Shown here: one piece after another, positions 1 through 7,169 of the stretch
Layout: every line of letters starts with the position of its first letter
How positions within the stretch are numbered: the first letter of the stretch is position 1
Assembly: GCA_003491845.1 (NCBI GenBank)
Contig: DNBN01000090.1
Coordinates: forward strand, 5,156-22,149
DNA: 16,994 nucleotides
Source of the DNA: Porticoccaceae bacterium
GTDB taxonomy: Bacteria > Pseudomonadota > Gammaproteobacteria > Pseudomonadales > Porticoccaceae
Reading direction: 5' to 3'
Made by a program: the position numbers and the translations under genes
The notes under the pieces: generated by a model
Told to the model about the DNA's origin: nothing
The model's input: the letters and a program-made list of their open reading frames with translations, nothing else
The model's database searches: none

Positions 1-10
1 GCCAGGCCTC

Positions 11-1393
11 ATGAATAAAAAAATTTACTTAGTGGCTCAGAAATTGAAGGCCATACTTTTTACTGTTTTTTTCAACAGAGCTGACGATTCAAAAATTATA
101 TTAGCCAAAGTAAAAAGCAACGGTTTCGCGCTAGAGCATATTAAAAATCAAACGCCAACGATTTGCCTGGCGGCAGTAAAGCAAAATGGCCAAGCACTTC
201 AGCATGTACAAATGCAAACCGATGATATTTGCTTAATGGCGATTAAGGGATCTTCATATGCACTCCAGTTTGTTCGTCAGCAGACTCCAGAGATTTGCCT
301 TGCGGCAGTTAATCAGCATGGTTTTGCTCTACGGTATGTGATTAATCAAACTCAACAACTATGTTTAGCTGCAGTGAGACAGAACGGGTTAGCTCTGTTG
401 CATGTAAAAAACCAAAACTCAGAAATTTGTTTATCAGCTGTTCAGCATCGGGGAGATGCTCTGAGGTACGTCATTAAAAGAACCCCTATTATTTGTTTGG
501 CGGCAGTGCAACAGAATGGTGATAGTTTGCGGTATGTCAGAGATCAGTCTCCTGTTATTTGCCTGGCGGCCATTCAGCAATCTAGTAATTCACTGCGTTT
601 TGTCCGTTCAAAAAGCATAGCAGTATGTTTAGCGGCATTAGAAAAAGATGGCACCGCACTCAGGTATATAGCCTTTCAAACCACAGAAATGTGCTTAACG
701 GCAGTCAGTCAAAATGGTTTGGCGCTTCAGTATGTTAAACTCGAGCAAACTGAAGATCTTTGTCTTACAGCGGTAAAAGCCAACGGGCTGGCACTTGCAT
801 TTGTGATTAATAAAACGTCTGAAATATGTCAAGCATCAGTAGCGCAAAATGGCATAGCACTAAAATATGTATTAGATATACATCAGACGGAACGATTATG
901 CCTAGTCGCCGTTAGCCAAAACGGCTTAGCACTGCGCTATGTAGTTAAGCAAACACCTAAAATCTGCTTGTTGGCAGCAGCACAGGACGGGACATGTTTG
1001 ATTGATGTGATTGAACTAACTCACGCAAATTGTTTGGCGGCTGTTCAACAAAATTACCAAGCATTAATAGAAGTGGCAGATCAAACTTTAGATATTTGCC
1101 AAGCGGCAGTTCGACAAAACTCACTGGCACTATTATTGATAAGGGTTCAAACTGAGAATATTTGCCACATGGCGATCAAGGAAGATCCTTTTTCCATCCA
1201 GTATATTCACCACCAAACCACTGAGCTTTGTTTAATGGCAGTAAAAAGAAATGGTGCGGTTCTTCAGCATGTGCGCCAGCAGACACAAGCTATCTGTATG
1301 GCGGCTGTAGCGCAAACACCTAATGCTCTAAACTATATTAGGGATGCGAACGTCTATTCTTTTTGCAGGGATCAGATGAATATACAGAGATAA
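11..1393 (+). CDS. DUF4116-like 22-residue repeat protein with a cysteine ladder
   Basis: The protein is 460 aa and almost entirely tandem repeats of about 22 residues, consensus roughly (E/I)ICLAAVxQNGxALxxVxxQT. I count about 20 units from residue 28 to the C-terminus. One Cys per unit stays in register at residues 52, 74, 96, 118, 140, 162, 184, 206, 228, 251, 273, 297, 319, 341, 363, 385, 407, 429 and 452; only C329 is out of register. The pattern resembles the DUF4116 repeats known from Legionella and other host-associated bacteria, whose function is unknown. Each unit probably forms a short helical hairpin, giving an alpha-solenoid; this is inference. Residues 10-21 are hydrophobic but do not make a convincing signal peptide, so the protein is probably cytosolic. 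The start is uncertain: only a weak AGG lies upstream of this ATG, and the frame stays open to the window edge. It converges on the next gene with a 36-bp gap and no clear terminator. Confidence 0.85.
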   Translation: MNKKIYLVAQKLKAILFTVFFNRADDSKIILAKVKSNGFALEHIKNQTPTICLAAVKQNGQALQHVQMQTDDICLMAIKGSSYALQFVRQQTPEICLAAVNQHGFALRYVINQTQQLCLAAVRQNGLALLHVKNQNSEICLSAVQHRGDALRYVIKRTPIICLAAVQQNGDSLRYVRDQSPVICLAAIQQSSNSLRFVRSKSIAVCLAALEKDGTALRYIAFQTTEMCLTAVSQNGLALQYVKLEQTEDLCLTAVKANGLALAFVINKTSEICQASVAQNGIALKYVLDIHQTERLCLVAVSQNGLALRYVVKQTPKICLLAAAQDGTCLIDVIELTHANCLAAVQQNYQALIEVADQTLDICQAAVRQNSLALLLIRVQTENICHMAIKEDPFSIQYIHHQTTELCLMAVKRNGAVLQHVRQQTQAICMAAVAQTPNALNYIRDANVYSFCRDQMNIQR

Positions 1394-1429
1394 CGTTTCA
1401 AACATATCTACTCTAAGGTTGTTTACTGA

Positions 1430-2131
1430 TTAATTTAAACGACTCTCACCGGTCGCTCTAGAAAGAATATCGATTTGCACCTGAAATGCAAAACTTAATG
1501 AAAAAACACTTATAACGCTCGCCATAACTATTAGTTTTTGGATAGTCGCTTGCCGCACCATCTCAGCGGCATCATCAAAGGGGTTGCCGGAAAACTGTAA
1601 GTAGATAACATAAGAGACGACGCAGCCTAGATATAGACCAGTGGTCAAGGCATAGCGATTATCAACATCACTACGCAATAGAACAACAAAATATAAAAGT
1701 GATGCTGGAACCATCAGCCTGAACGCATTAACAGCAAAGAACGCGTGAGTATCCAAATACAAATCATACGGCGTCAAACCAACGCCGGCGAAAAAAATAG
1801 TACCTACTAAGAAAAAAAAAGAACCGGCAGTAGCGATAATGTTATCCACTGGATTTTTAGAAAACAAACGATGTATCTTAAGAAATGCAACCCCAACAGC
1901 AATGAACAGAAACATGGCCATATTAAAGAAGAAAGCAGATATAAAATTCACCTCCTCGGAATGAGACTGATAACCTCCCAGATCACTTAAAAAATTATGG
2001 GTAACTGAGTATCCAACTTGATTAGGATTGTGAATATTACCTCCAGGATAAAAAACCATAGCAATAATCACAGACAAAACAAAAAACGTGGACACATACC
2101 GAAGAACCTTAACAGGCCAAAAGTTATTCAT
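1430..2131 (-). CDS. Six-helix membrane protein, DUF998-like
   Basis: I chose the ATG at 2131 (233 aa, beginning MNNFWPVKV) because GGAG lies 8 nt upstream; the frame could extend upstream to 2242, but that would overlap the fbpA promoter and adds unlikely residues. Hydrophobic segments at about residues 9-28, 62-84, 98-118, 130-152, 160-180 and 199-220 predict six transmembrane helices. The first periplasmic/cytoplasmic loop carries NFLSDLGG (46-53), similar to the N/SxLG signature of DUF998 integral membrane proteins, and the loop after helix 3 has TPYD (120-123). No catalytic motif is evident and no substrate can be named. It is divergent from the iron-importer operon with a 138-bp shared upstream region, so it may share regulatory DNA with fbpA, but nothing shows it works in iron uptake. 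The family assignment is from memory of motif shape; the membrane prediction is firm. Confidence 0.8.
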   Translation of the reverse strand: MNNFWPVKVLRYVSTFFVLSVIIAMVFYPGGNIHNPNQVGYSVTHNFLSDLGGYQSHSEEVNFISAFFFNMAMFLFIAVGVAFLKIHRLFSKNPVDNIIATAGSFFFLVGTIFFAGVGLTPYDLYLDTHAFFAVNAFRLMVPASLLYFVVLLRSDVDNRYALTTGLYLGCVVSYVIYLQFSGNPFDDAAEMVRQATIQKLIVMASVISVFSLSFAFQVQIDILSRATGESRLN

Positions 2132-2202
2132 ATGACAAGCTCCATTGATTACATTATAAAAAACGAACCTAGCAAAATTTGCGAATATGATCAAACAGTG
2201 AC

Positions 2203-2230
2203 TTGCTTTTTTTGTGTAAATGAGAATAAT
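2203..2230 (+). promoter_or_regulatory. Candidate sigma-70 promoter of the fbpABC operon
   Basis: TTGCTT at 2203-2208 and AATAAT at 2225-2230 are separated by 16 bp and lie 40 bp upstream of the fbpA ATG. The -10 matches five of six consensus bases; the -35 is weaker. The -10 falls inside the candidate Fur box, which is the usual layout for Fur repression. Confidence 0.45.
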
Positions 2231-2240
2231 TACCGTTCTC
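2222..2240. promoter_or_regulatory. Candidate Fur box upstream of fbpA
   Basis: The 19-bp site GAGAATAATTACCGTTCTC has perfect outer arms (GAGAA/TTCTC) and matches 13 of 19 positions of the classical Fur consensus GATAATGATAATCATTATC by eye. It overlaps the proposed -10 and precedes an Fe(III) importer, a standard Fur target. It could also influence the divergent membrane-protein gene. The assignment is by inspection, without a scored matrix. Confidence 0.5.
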
Positions 2241-2269
2241 AAAAAAATTATTCAAAAAGGGTTTAAATA

Positions 2270-3298
2270 ATGCATGTAAATATTGCTTCATTGATTATTT
2301 GTCAGATCATCATTAGCTTATTTCTGGGTAGTTCTAAAATAATCGCTGATGAAGTCAATATTTACTCTGCACGACAAGAGTCTTTAATTAAGCCTTTATT
2401 AGATAAATTTACCAAAGACACAGGTACTACCGTGAACTTAGTCACTGGAAAAGGTGATGCGTTGCTAACTCGACTGAAAAGTGAGGGCGTGAACTCTCCT
2501 GCTGATGTTTTATTGACCGTCGATGCTGGTCGACTCTATAGAGCTCAACAAGCGGGGGTATTAAAGCCCGTTGATTCAGACGTCCTTACATTAAATATTC
2601 CAAGTCATTTACGCAGTCTAGATAATCAATGGTTCGGGTTAAGTGTAAGAGCCCGCGTTATAGTGTTTGCTAAAGATCGTGTAAACCCCGTTCAATTAAG
2701 TACCTATGAGGCACTTTCAAAACCACAATGGAAAGGAAAAATTTGTGTTCGCTCATCTAATAATATTTATAACCAATCTCTTGTTGCCGGCATGATAGCC
2801 TCCAAAGGTCTAGCGGAAACTGAAGGTTGGCTGAAGGGCTTTGTAGAAAACTTTGCTCGTCCACCAGCAGGTGGGGATAGAGATCAAATCAAGGCAGTTG
2901 CAGCGGGACAGTGTGACATCGCAGTGGTAAATAGCTATTATCTGGGCCGAATGCTTAGCTCTTCCGATAAATCGCAGAAAACTGCGGCAAATAAGGTTTC
3001 TTTGTTCTGGCCTAACCAAGCTGATCGAGGTACTCATATAAACATCTCAGGTGCGGCCATCACTAAATCGACTAAAAATAGTAAGGCTGCAGAACGGCTG
3101 ATTGCCTTTTTAGCTGCCGATGAAAGTCAGAGATGGTATGCAGAACGCAACAATGAATTCCCCATCAGAGACAACATACAAGTCAGCCCGGTTTTAGCAT
3201 CTTGGGGCTCATTTGTTGCCGACACTGTAAATATGACTGAGCTTGGTCAAAATAATGCTGAGGCCATAAAGGCTATGGATCGCGCTGGTTGGAAATAA
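2270..3298 (+). CDS. fbpA: Fe(III) ABC transporter periplasmic substrate-binding protein
   Basis: This is the periplasmic binding protein that captures ferric iron and hands it to FbpB/FbpC. The 342-aa product has an N-terminal export signal (hydrophobic residues about 6-24, mature region near 27) followed by an FbpA/FutA-type fold: VNIYSARQE (29-37), ADVLLTVDAGRLYRAQQAG (78-96) and the tandem tyrosines of NSYYLGRM (221-228). Y223/Y224, with Y32 and Y167, are the likely iron ligands by analogy with FbpA/FutA proteins. Length is typical of the family. The ATG is preceded by AAAGGG with 8 nt spacing. It is first in a three-gene operon and its stop codon overlaps the proposed fbpB start. The Fur-like site upstream implies induction in iron limitation. 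Thiamine or phosphonate binding proteins are distant relatives, but the YY motif and operon make iron much more likely. Confidence 0.92.
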   Translation: MHVNIASLIICQIIISLFLGSSKIIADEVNIYSARQESLIKPLLDKFTKDTGTTVNLVTGKGDALLTRLKSEGVNSPADVLLTVDAGRLYRAQQAGVLKPVDSDVLTLNIPSHLRSLDNQWFGLSVRARVIVFAKDRVNPVQLSTYEALSKPQWKGKICVRSSNNIYNQSLVAGMIASKGLAETEGWLKGFVENFARPPAGGDRDQIKAVAAGQCDIAVVNSYYLGRMLSSSDKSQKTAANKVSLFWPNQADRGTHINISGAAITKSTKNSKAAERLIAFLAADESQRWYAERNNEFPIRDNIQVSPVLASWGSFVADTVNMTELGQNNAEAIKAMDRAGWK

Positions 3299-4959
3299 AT
3301 AAACTCTTATCTAATACCGGCTCATCTCAGCATATGAGAATGCGCAGACGTCTTGGACTATTAGCTTGTACAGCGATCATTGCTGTACCTATTTTGGTTA
3401 TTTTTTCCAGTTTAACACAACCTTTTTCAGCTGCCTGGCCTCACCTTTTTGAAACAGTACTTCAAGACTACATTACCAATTCATTGATTTTGATGTTGGG
3501 AGTCGGTACCGGTACTTTGGTACTAGGTGTCAGTGCAGCTTGGCTGACAGCTATGTGTGACTTTCCCGGACGCAAGATCCTATCATGGGCATTCTTACTC
3601 CCTATGGCAATGCCAGCCTATATTATTGCCTATACCTATACAGGCATACTGGATGTTTCTGGTCCTATCCAAACAACCATGAGAACAACCTTTGACTGGC
3701 AGTATGGCGATTATTACTTCCCAGAAATCCGATCGTTAGGCGGCGCTATCTGTATGTTGTCATTAGTGCTTTATCCCTATGTTTATATGATCGTGCGAGT
3801 TGCCTTTATTGAACAGTCAACCGCTGTTTTAGAGGCGAGCAGGAATCTAGGTAGAAAACCGTGGGAAACCTTTTTCTTGGTCGCTTTACCCATGGCTCGG
3901 CCCGCAATTGTTGCAGGTGTTAGTCTCGCATTGATGGAGACCCTAGCCGACTATGGTACCGTTGCCTATTTCGGGGTTAGTACATTCACAACAGGTATTT
4001 TTCGAACCTGGTATGGGCTAGGTGAGCTCACAACAGCAGCTCAGCTATGTGCATTTTTGATGATGTTTGTGTTTGCTTTAATCGTCGCTGAACGGTGGTC
4101 ACGACAACGTCTACGGTTTCATCACAATGCCGCTCGTAAAAAAATTACACGCATACGCCTTAGAGGATGGCGGGCAAATACCGCTTTGGTAACGAGCTAT
4201 ATGATCGTTGCATTAGGCTTTGTCATCCCGGCACTACAACTGACTTTTTGGGCCTCTACTCGGTGGCAAACCAATATTGACAGTACATTCTTAAGTTTGC
4301 TTTTCAATAGCTTTTTGTTGGCAGCAGTAGCGGCTCTATGCTGCCTAATCGTGGCTGTATTGTTAGCCTATGCTAAGAGAACCTTTCATTCTCGTATTGA
4401 ACTAGCCGCCATTGCTGTAGCTAGTTTAGGTTACGCTGTCCCTGGAACTGTTATCGCAGTAGGTGTACTAATTCCTATAGCATGGTTAGATAACAACATA
4501 GACTTTCTCAGTACGGCATGGTTTGACTATCCTACCGGCCTTATACTAAGTGGTACCATCGGTGCACTGATCTTCGCTTACCTAGTTCGATTTCTATCCG
4601 TGGCATTAAACACTGTAGAATCTGGTTTAAGCGCCATTAAACCTAGTATTGATGAGTCTGCAAGATCACTGGGCGCAACGCCCTCTATGGTGCTCCAACG
4701 CGTCCACTTGCCTATTTTACGAACCAGCTTGCTGACCGCTTTACTACTCGTGTTTGTCGACGTTCTAAAAGAATTACCAACCACACTTATTTTAAGGCCG
4801 TTCAATTTCAATACACTGGCGGTGCGTACCTATGAGCTTGCTTCAGACGAACGTCTACTAGATGCCGCACTTCCGGCCTTAGCTATTGTCATCATAAGCT
4901 TATTACCTGTACTACTGATTACTAAGAATATTCTCAATGAGCACACTGCCAATGAATAA
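3289..4959 (+). CDS. fbpB: Fe(III) ABC transporter permease, fused two-domain type
   Basis: This inner-membrane permease forms the translocation channel for iron delivered by FbpA. The 556-aa product carries two BPD_transp_1-type halves, about residues 60-270 and 335-545, each with its cytoplasmic EAA coupling loop: EASRNLGRKPWETFFLVALP (182-201) and ESARSLGATPSMVLQRVHLP (456-475). About twelve hydrophobic segments are visible, as expected for FbpB/SfuB proteins, in which two permease domains are fused. The start is ambiguous. The TTG at 3289 overlaps the fbpA stop by 10 bp and suggests translational coupling; an ATG at 3334 (MRMRRRLG) gives a shorter protein with a more typical basic start before helix 1. 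Neither has a strong Shine-Dalgarno. The stop overlaps fbpC by 23 bp. Confidence 0.92.
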   Translation: MEINKLLSNTGSSQHMRMRRRLGLLACTAIIAVPILVIFSSLTQPFSAAWPHLFETVLQDYITNSLILMLGVGTGTLVLGVSAAWLTAMCDFPGRKILSWAFLLPMAMPAYIIAYTYTGILDVSGPIQTTMRTTFDWQYGDYYFPEIRSLGGAICMLSLVLYPYVYMIVRVAFIEQSTAVLEASRNLGRKPWETFFLVALPMARPAIVAGVSLALMETLADYGTVAYFGVSTFTTGIFRTWYGLGELTTAAQLCAFLMMFVFALIVAERWSRQRLRFHHNAARKKITRIRLRGWRANTALVTSYMIVALGFVIPALQLTFWASTRWQTNIDSTFLSLLFNSFLLAAVAALCCLIVAVLLAYAKRTFHSRIELAAIAVASLGYAVPGTVIAVGVLIPIAWLDNNIDFLSTAWFDYPTGLILSGTIGALIFAYLVRFLSVALNTVESGLSAIKPSIDESARSLGATPSMVLQRVHLPILRTSLLTALLLVFVDVLKELPTTLILRPFNFNTLAVRTYELASDERLLDAALPALAIVIISLLPVLLITKNILNEHTANE

Positions 4960-5995
4960 ACAGCTACTATTAGACCAGGTCACGGTTAAGTACGACAACC
5001 AGTCCGCAGTTGCCAATGCCAGTTTTGAACTGGCTGAGGGCGAAATAGGCTGCTTACTCGGGCCTTCAGGATGCGGAAAAACAACCTTACTCAGAGCCAT
5101 CGCCGGGTTTGAGTCACTCAGTGCTGGACAAATTAGTGTCCAAGGTAAAGCACTGAGCACTGACAAGTATACCAAGCCTCCTGAACATCGGTCTGTAGGC
5201 ATGGTTTTTCAGGATTTTGCGCTCTTTCCGCATCTGGATGTACATCATAATATTGGTTTTGGCATTAGTCATTTATCGGTCAAAGATAAGCAGCAACGTG
5301 TTCTTGAGATGCTCGAATTGGTCGGACTAGATAAAGTAGCGTACCGATTCCCTCATGAATTATCTGGCGGTCAGCAACAACGTGTTGCGCTGGCAAGAGC
5401 GTTGGCTCCCAATCCACAAATATTATTATTAGATGAACCTTTCAGTAATCTTGATGCGGAACTTAGAACGCAGCTTGCAAGTGAGGTGCGTTCCTTACTT
5501 AAAAAGAACAGAGTTACCGCATTACTAGTCACTCATGATCAAGATGAAGCCTTTGCTATGGCGGACAAAATAGCACTGCTAAATGCTGGAAAAATCATTC
5601 AAGTGGACACGCCCTACAAGCTTTATCACAAACCAGGAAGTCTATTTGCTGCTGACTTTATTGGCAAAGGAGCGATTATTAACGTCGGTATAGACGCTGC
5701 AGGATTATTGGGCAACAATCTGGGTAATCTATCGATTAACGCCCTACCTAAAGATCTTGGCAATACCGTCAAACTCTTAGTTAGACCGGATGATATAGCC
5801 TATGACGAGCATTCCAATACTCAGCTCAAAGTGGTAACCAAGTCCTTTCTTGGTCCCAATTACTTGTATGAGTTAGCATTAAATGATGGCCAACTTGTTC
5901 CATGTCTTACCCATAGCCATATCGACATACCTATCGGCGAGAGTCTTCCTGTTCAATTTGACTTGCGCCACGTAGTCATTTTCAACGCTGACTAA
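4937..5995 (+). CDS. fbpC: Fe(III) ABC transporter ATP-binding protein
   Basis: This is the cytoplasmic ATPase that powers FbpB. All nucleotide-binding elements are intact in the 352-aa product: Walker A GPSGCGKT (42-49), Q-loop Q92, signature LSGGQ (142-146), Walker B LLLDEP (163-168) and H-loop H200 in VTHDQDEA. The C-terminal third (about 245-352) looks like the TOBE-type regulatory domain, containing LLVRPDDI. The length matches the FbpC/CysA/PotA-type importer ATPases; the neighbouring permease and binding protein specify iron. The ATG at 4937 overlaps fbpB by 23 bp; a second in-frame ATG at 4952 has GAG about 10 nt upstream and is an equally possible start. The gene ends 6 bp before the stop of the convergent small ORF at 6002-6181. 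Confidence 0.93.
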   Translation: MSTLPMNKQLLLDQVTVKYDNQSAVANASFELAEGEIGCLLGPSGCGKTTLLRAIAGFESLSAGQISVQGKALSTDKYTKPPEHRSVGMVFQDFALFPHLDVHHNIGFGISHLSVKDKQQRVLEMLELVGLDKVAYRFPHELSGGQQQRVALARALAPNPQILLLDEPFSNLDAELRTQLASEVRSLLKKNRVTALLVTHDQDEAFAMADKIALLNAGKIIQVDTPYKLYHKPGSLFAADFIGKGAIINVGIDAAGLLGNNLGNLSINALPKDLGNTVKLLVRPDDIAYDEHSNTQLKVVTKSFLGPNYLYELALNDGQLVPCLTHSHIDIPIGESLPVQFDLRHVVIFNAD

Positions 5996-6001
5996 TTCTG
6001 C

Positions 6002-6181
6002 TTACCGGCGTTGCTGATCTCTTTTGCGTTTTTTTAAGGCCGCTAACTGCCACTCGGGTAGCTTTACTCTCGTATCATAATCCTCATCGGGATCATAATC
6101 GCTCATATCCTCAGTCAAAAGAGTATTTAACTTACTCAGAGTAGTTTTCAACCAACCTGTCTGGGGGCTTTTATCGTTCAC
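6002..6181 (-). CDS. Small charged hypothetical protein, 59 aa
   Basis: A GTG-initiated frame encodes 59 residues beginning MNDKSPQTGWLKTTL. A GAG lies 8 nt before the GTG, and a TGA sits in frame a few codons upstream, so this is the first available start. The product has three zones: a short amphipathic stretch (about 10-24), a very acidic middle (SDYDPDEDYD, 27-36), and a basic tail (LKKRKRDQQRR, 49-59) after LPEWQLA. There is no signal peptide or membrane segment. I do not recognise a family. The highly patterned composition, a Shine-Dalgarno-like site and clean packing against the 3' end of fbpC argue that it is a real gene; its short length argues caution. An internal ATG at codon 26 is an alternative start. 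The charge layout could suit nucleic-acid or protein binding, but that is speculation. Confidence 0.55.
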   Translation of the reverse strand: MNDKSPQTGWLKTTLSKLNTLLTEDMSDYDPDEDYDTRVKLPEWQLAALKKRKRDQQRR

Positions 6182-6288
6182 AATCCAATCTCATTTATAT
6201 CTTCACTATATGGCTTAAAAGGTTACATTTAATGTGCTCAAAATCAGCTCTCTCATTGCTCTTAAGAGTCCGTAAGTAACAAGCTAGG

Positions 6289-6315
6289 GGAGACGCTCTT
6301 ACGCAAAGAGTCTCC
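6289..6315. repeat. Bulged hairpin
   Basis: GGAGA (6289-6293) pairs with TCTCC (6311-6315) and CTCTT (6296-6300) pairs with AAGAG (6306-6310), with a 2-nt bulge and ACGCA loop. The same CTCTT/AAGAG arms occur 20 bp upstream as the palindrome CTCTTAAGAG, so the two could form alternative pairings. There is no T-tract, so it is not a standard terminator. Confidence 0.4.
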
Positions 6316-6410
6316 AAAGCACTTTATGAGTGTATTTATATATCAATGTGCCATTACGGCAATATTAGGAGAACATCCTTGATGTCAGACTGTTCAGAGG
6401 ATAGCTTCTT

Positions 6411-6427
6411 CGTATTAGTTTAATACG
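6411..6427. promoter_or_regulatory. Perfect 7-bp inverted repeat, possible operator
   Basis: CGTATTA and TAATACG are separated by GTT, giving a 17-bp dyad. The size and symmetry are typical of a dimeric regulator's site, but the regulator and the target gene are unknown. It lies 230 bp upstream of the small ORF (minus strand). Confidence 0.35.
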
Positions 6428-6715
6428 CAATGTATCTTCTAAGTCGCTCATAACCATAGTTTATACAGACCTGACATAGACCTAATAGCACTTGACCTTA
6501 TGACGATCCAAGGGCTGTTCATTGTTAATAAATGATCGCCACAGCATGACCTATTACTCACTAGTCCGCAAAGTATAAAACATCTTTACACGGAAATTAT
6601 AGGTGGCACAGTCAATTTGATCAGCAAAAAGTAGTGCAGGACGCGTACTTAACAAGGACATGAAATGGTGCATATTACAAAATCACTATACAGTGACCAA
6701 CTGTTTGCTGAAAAG

Positions 6716-7045
6716 TTATCGCATCGCCCCGCTATAGAGATTTACCAGCATGACACCAATGACAATAAAAAATAGCCCAAGTATTGCTGGCCATCTGAGA
6801 ATATCGCCCTGCATTATATATGACAGTAATGCCACAAGAAAAACACCGACACCACTCCAGGTTGCGTAGACAACGGGCAATGGAATCGTCTTGATCGCGA
6901 AAGTGAGTAAATAAAATGAAAAAGCATACAGACCGGCCATAAAAACAGTTGGCACAATTTTTGAAAAATTGTTGGTCATTGGAAGCATCAAAGTACCAGC
7001 TACTTCCAAGAGAATAGCACCCATTAGAACAACATAATTTGCCAC
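6716..7045 (-). CDS. Small multidrug resistance (SMR/EmrE-type) efflux protein
   Basis: This is a four-helix inner-membrane proton antiporter of the SMR family, which exports hydrophobic or quaternary cations as a dual-topology dimer. I start it at the GTG at 7045 (109 aa): GGGGGA lies 6 nt upstream, and this start places the family residues exactly on EmrE numbering, with the essential Glu14 in LLEVAGT, Tyr40, Tyr60 and Trp63 in YATWSGVGV. An ATG 27 nt upstream lacks a ribosome site. Helix 1 is followed by LPMTNNFS where EmrE has LMKFSEGF, so the usual Lys22 is replaced. The EVAGT helix favours the Qac/EmrE subgroup over guanidinium exporters, but substrate range cannot be read from sequence. 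It sits 124 bp downstream of the peptidase on the same strand, separated by a terminator hairpin, so it is either independently transcribed or fed by read-through. Confidence 0.9.
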   Translation of the reverse strand: MANYVVLMGAILLEVAGTLMLPMTNNFSKIVPTVFMAGLYAFSFYLLTFAIKTIPLPVVYATWSGVGVFLVALLSYIMQGDILRWPAILGLFFIVIGVMLVNLYSGAMR

Positions 7046-7121
7046 TCTATATCCCCCAAAAATGTAAACCATTGTCAAAAGACGGTGATCTGTACCCACA
7101 AAAAGCTATTAAACATAAGTA

Positions 7122-7146
7122 TAAAGCCGCCCAAAAGGCGGCTTTA
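7122..7146 (-). terminator. Rho-independent terminator after the S9 peptidase
   Basis: TAAAGCCGCC (7122-7131) and GGCGGCTTTA (7137-7146) form a perfect 10-bp G+C-rich stem with a 5-nt loop. On the minus strand it follows the peptidase stop by 23 bp and precedes the SMR gene. The downstream T-tract is short (TTTATACTTAT), so read-through into the SMR gene is possible. Confidence 0.75.
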
Positions 7147-7169
7147 AGTATTACAAAAACATTAACAGA

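Larger units (their letters stand above)
6182..6715. other. Gene-poor intergenic region
   Basis: No convincing gene is seen in this 534-bp stretch. It contains a perfect 7-bp inverted repeat (6411-6427), a bulged hairpin (6289-6315) with an adjacent CTCTTAAGAG palindrome (6268-6277), and a small 5-bp-arm inverted repeat (6683-6696) just past the SMR stop that might act as a weak terminator. Two tiny plus-strand frames have plausible ribosome sites: 13 codons from about 6381, and 36 codons from 6665 to 6775 that run antisense into the SMR gene. Neither is convincing. No tRNA-like fold was recognised. The region may hold a regulatory RNA or the remains of a lost gene. Confidence 0.5.

Noticed and set aside
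2018..2266. An 82-codon plus-strand open frame just before fbpA
   Set aside because: It crosses the start of the divergent membrane gene and the fbpA promoter and Fur-like site, and its translation has no family-like features.
6665..6775. A 36-codon plus-strand ORF beginning MVHITKSLYSDQ, with AAGGA 6 nt upstream
   Set aside because: The ribosome site is good, but more than half of it is antisense to the SMR gene or its immediate 3' flank, and it shows no family features. It is kept only as a note.
7046..7121. Guanidine riboswitch ahead of the SMR gene
   Set aside because: The leader is too short and lacks the paired hairpins with ACGR loops of the mini-ykkC type; the only clear hairpin is the peptidase terminator.
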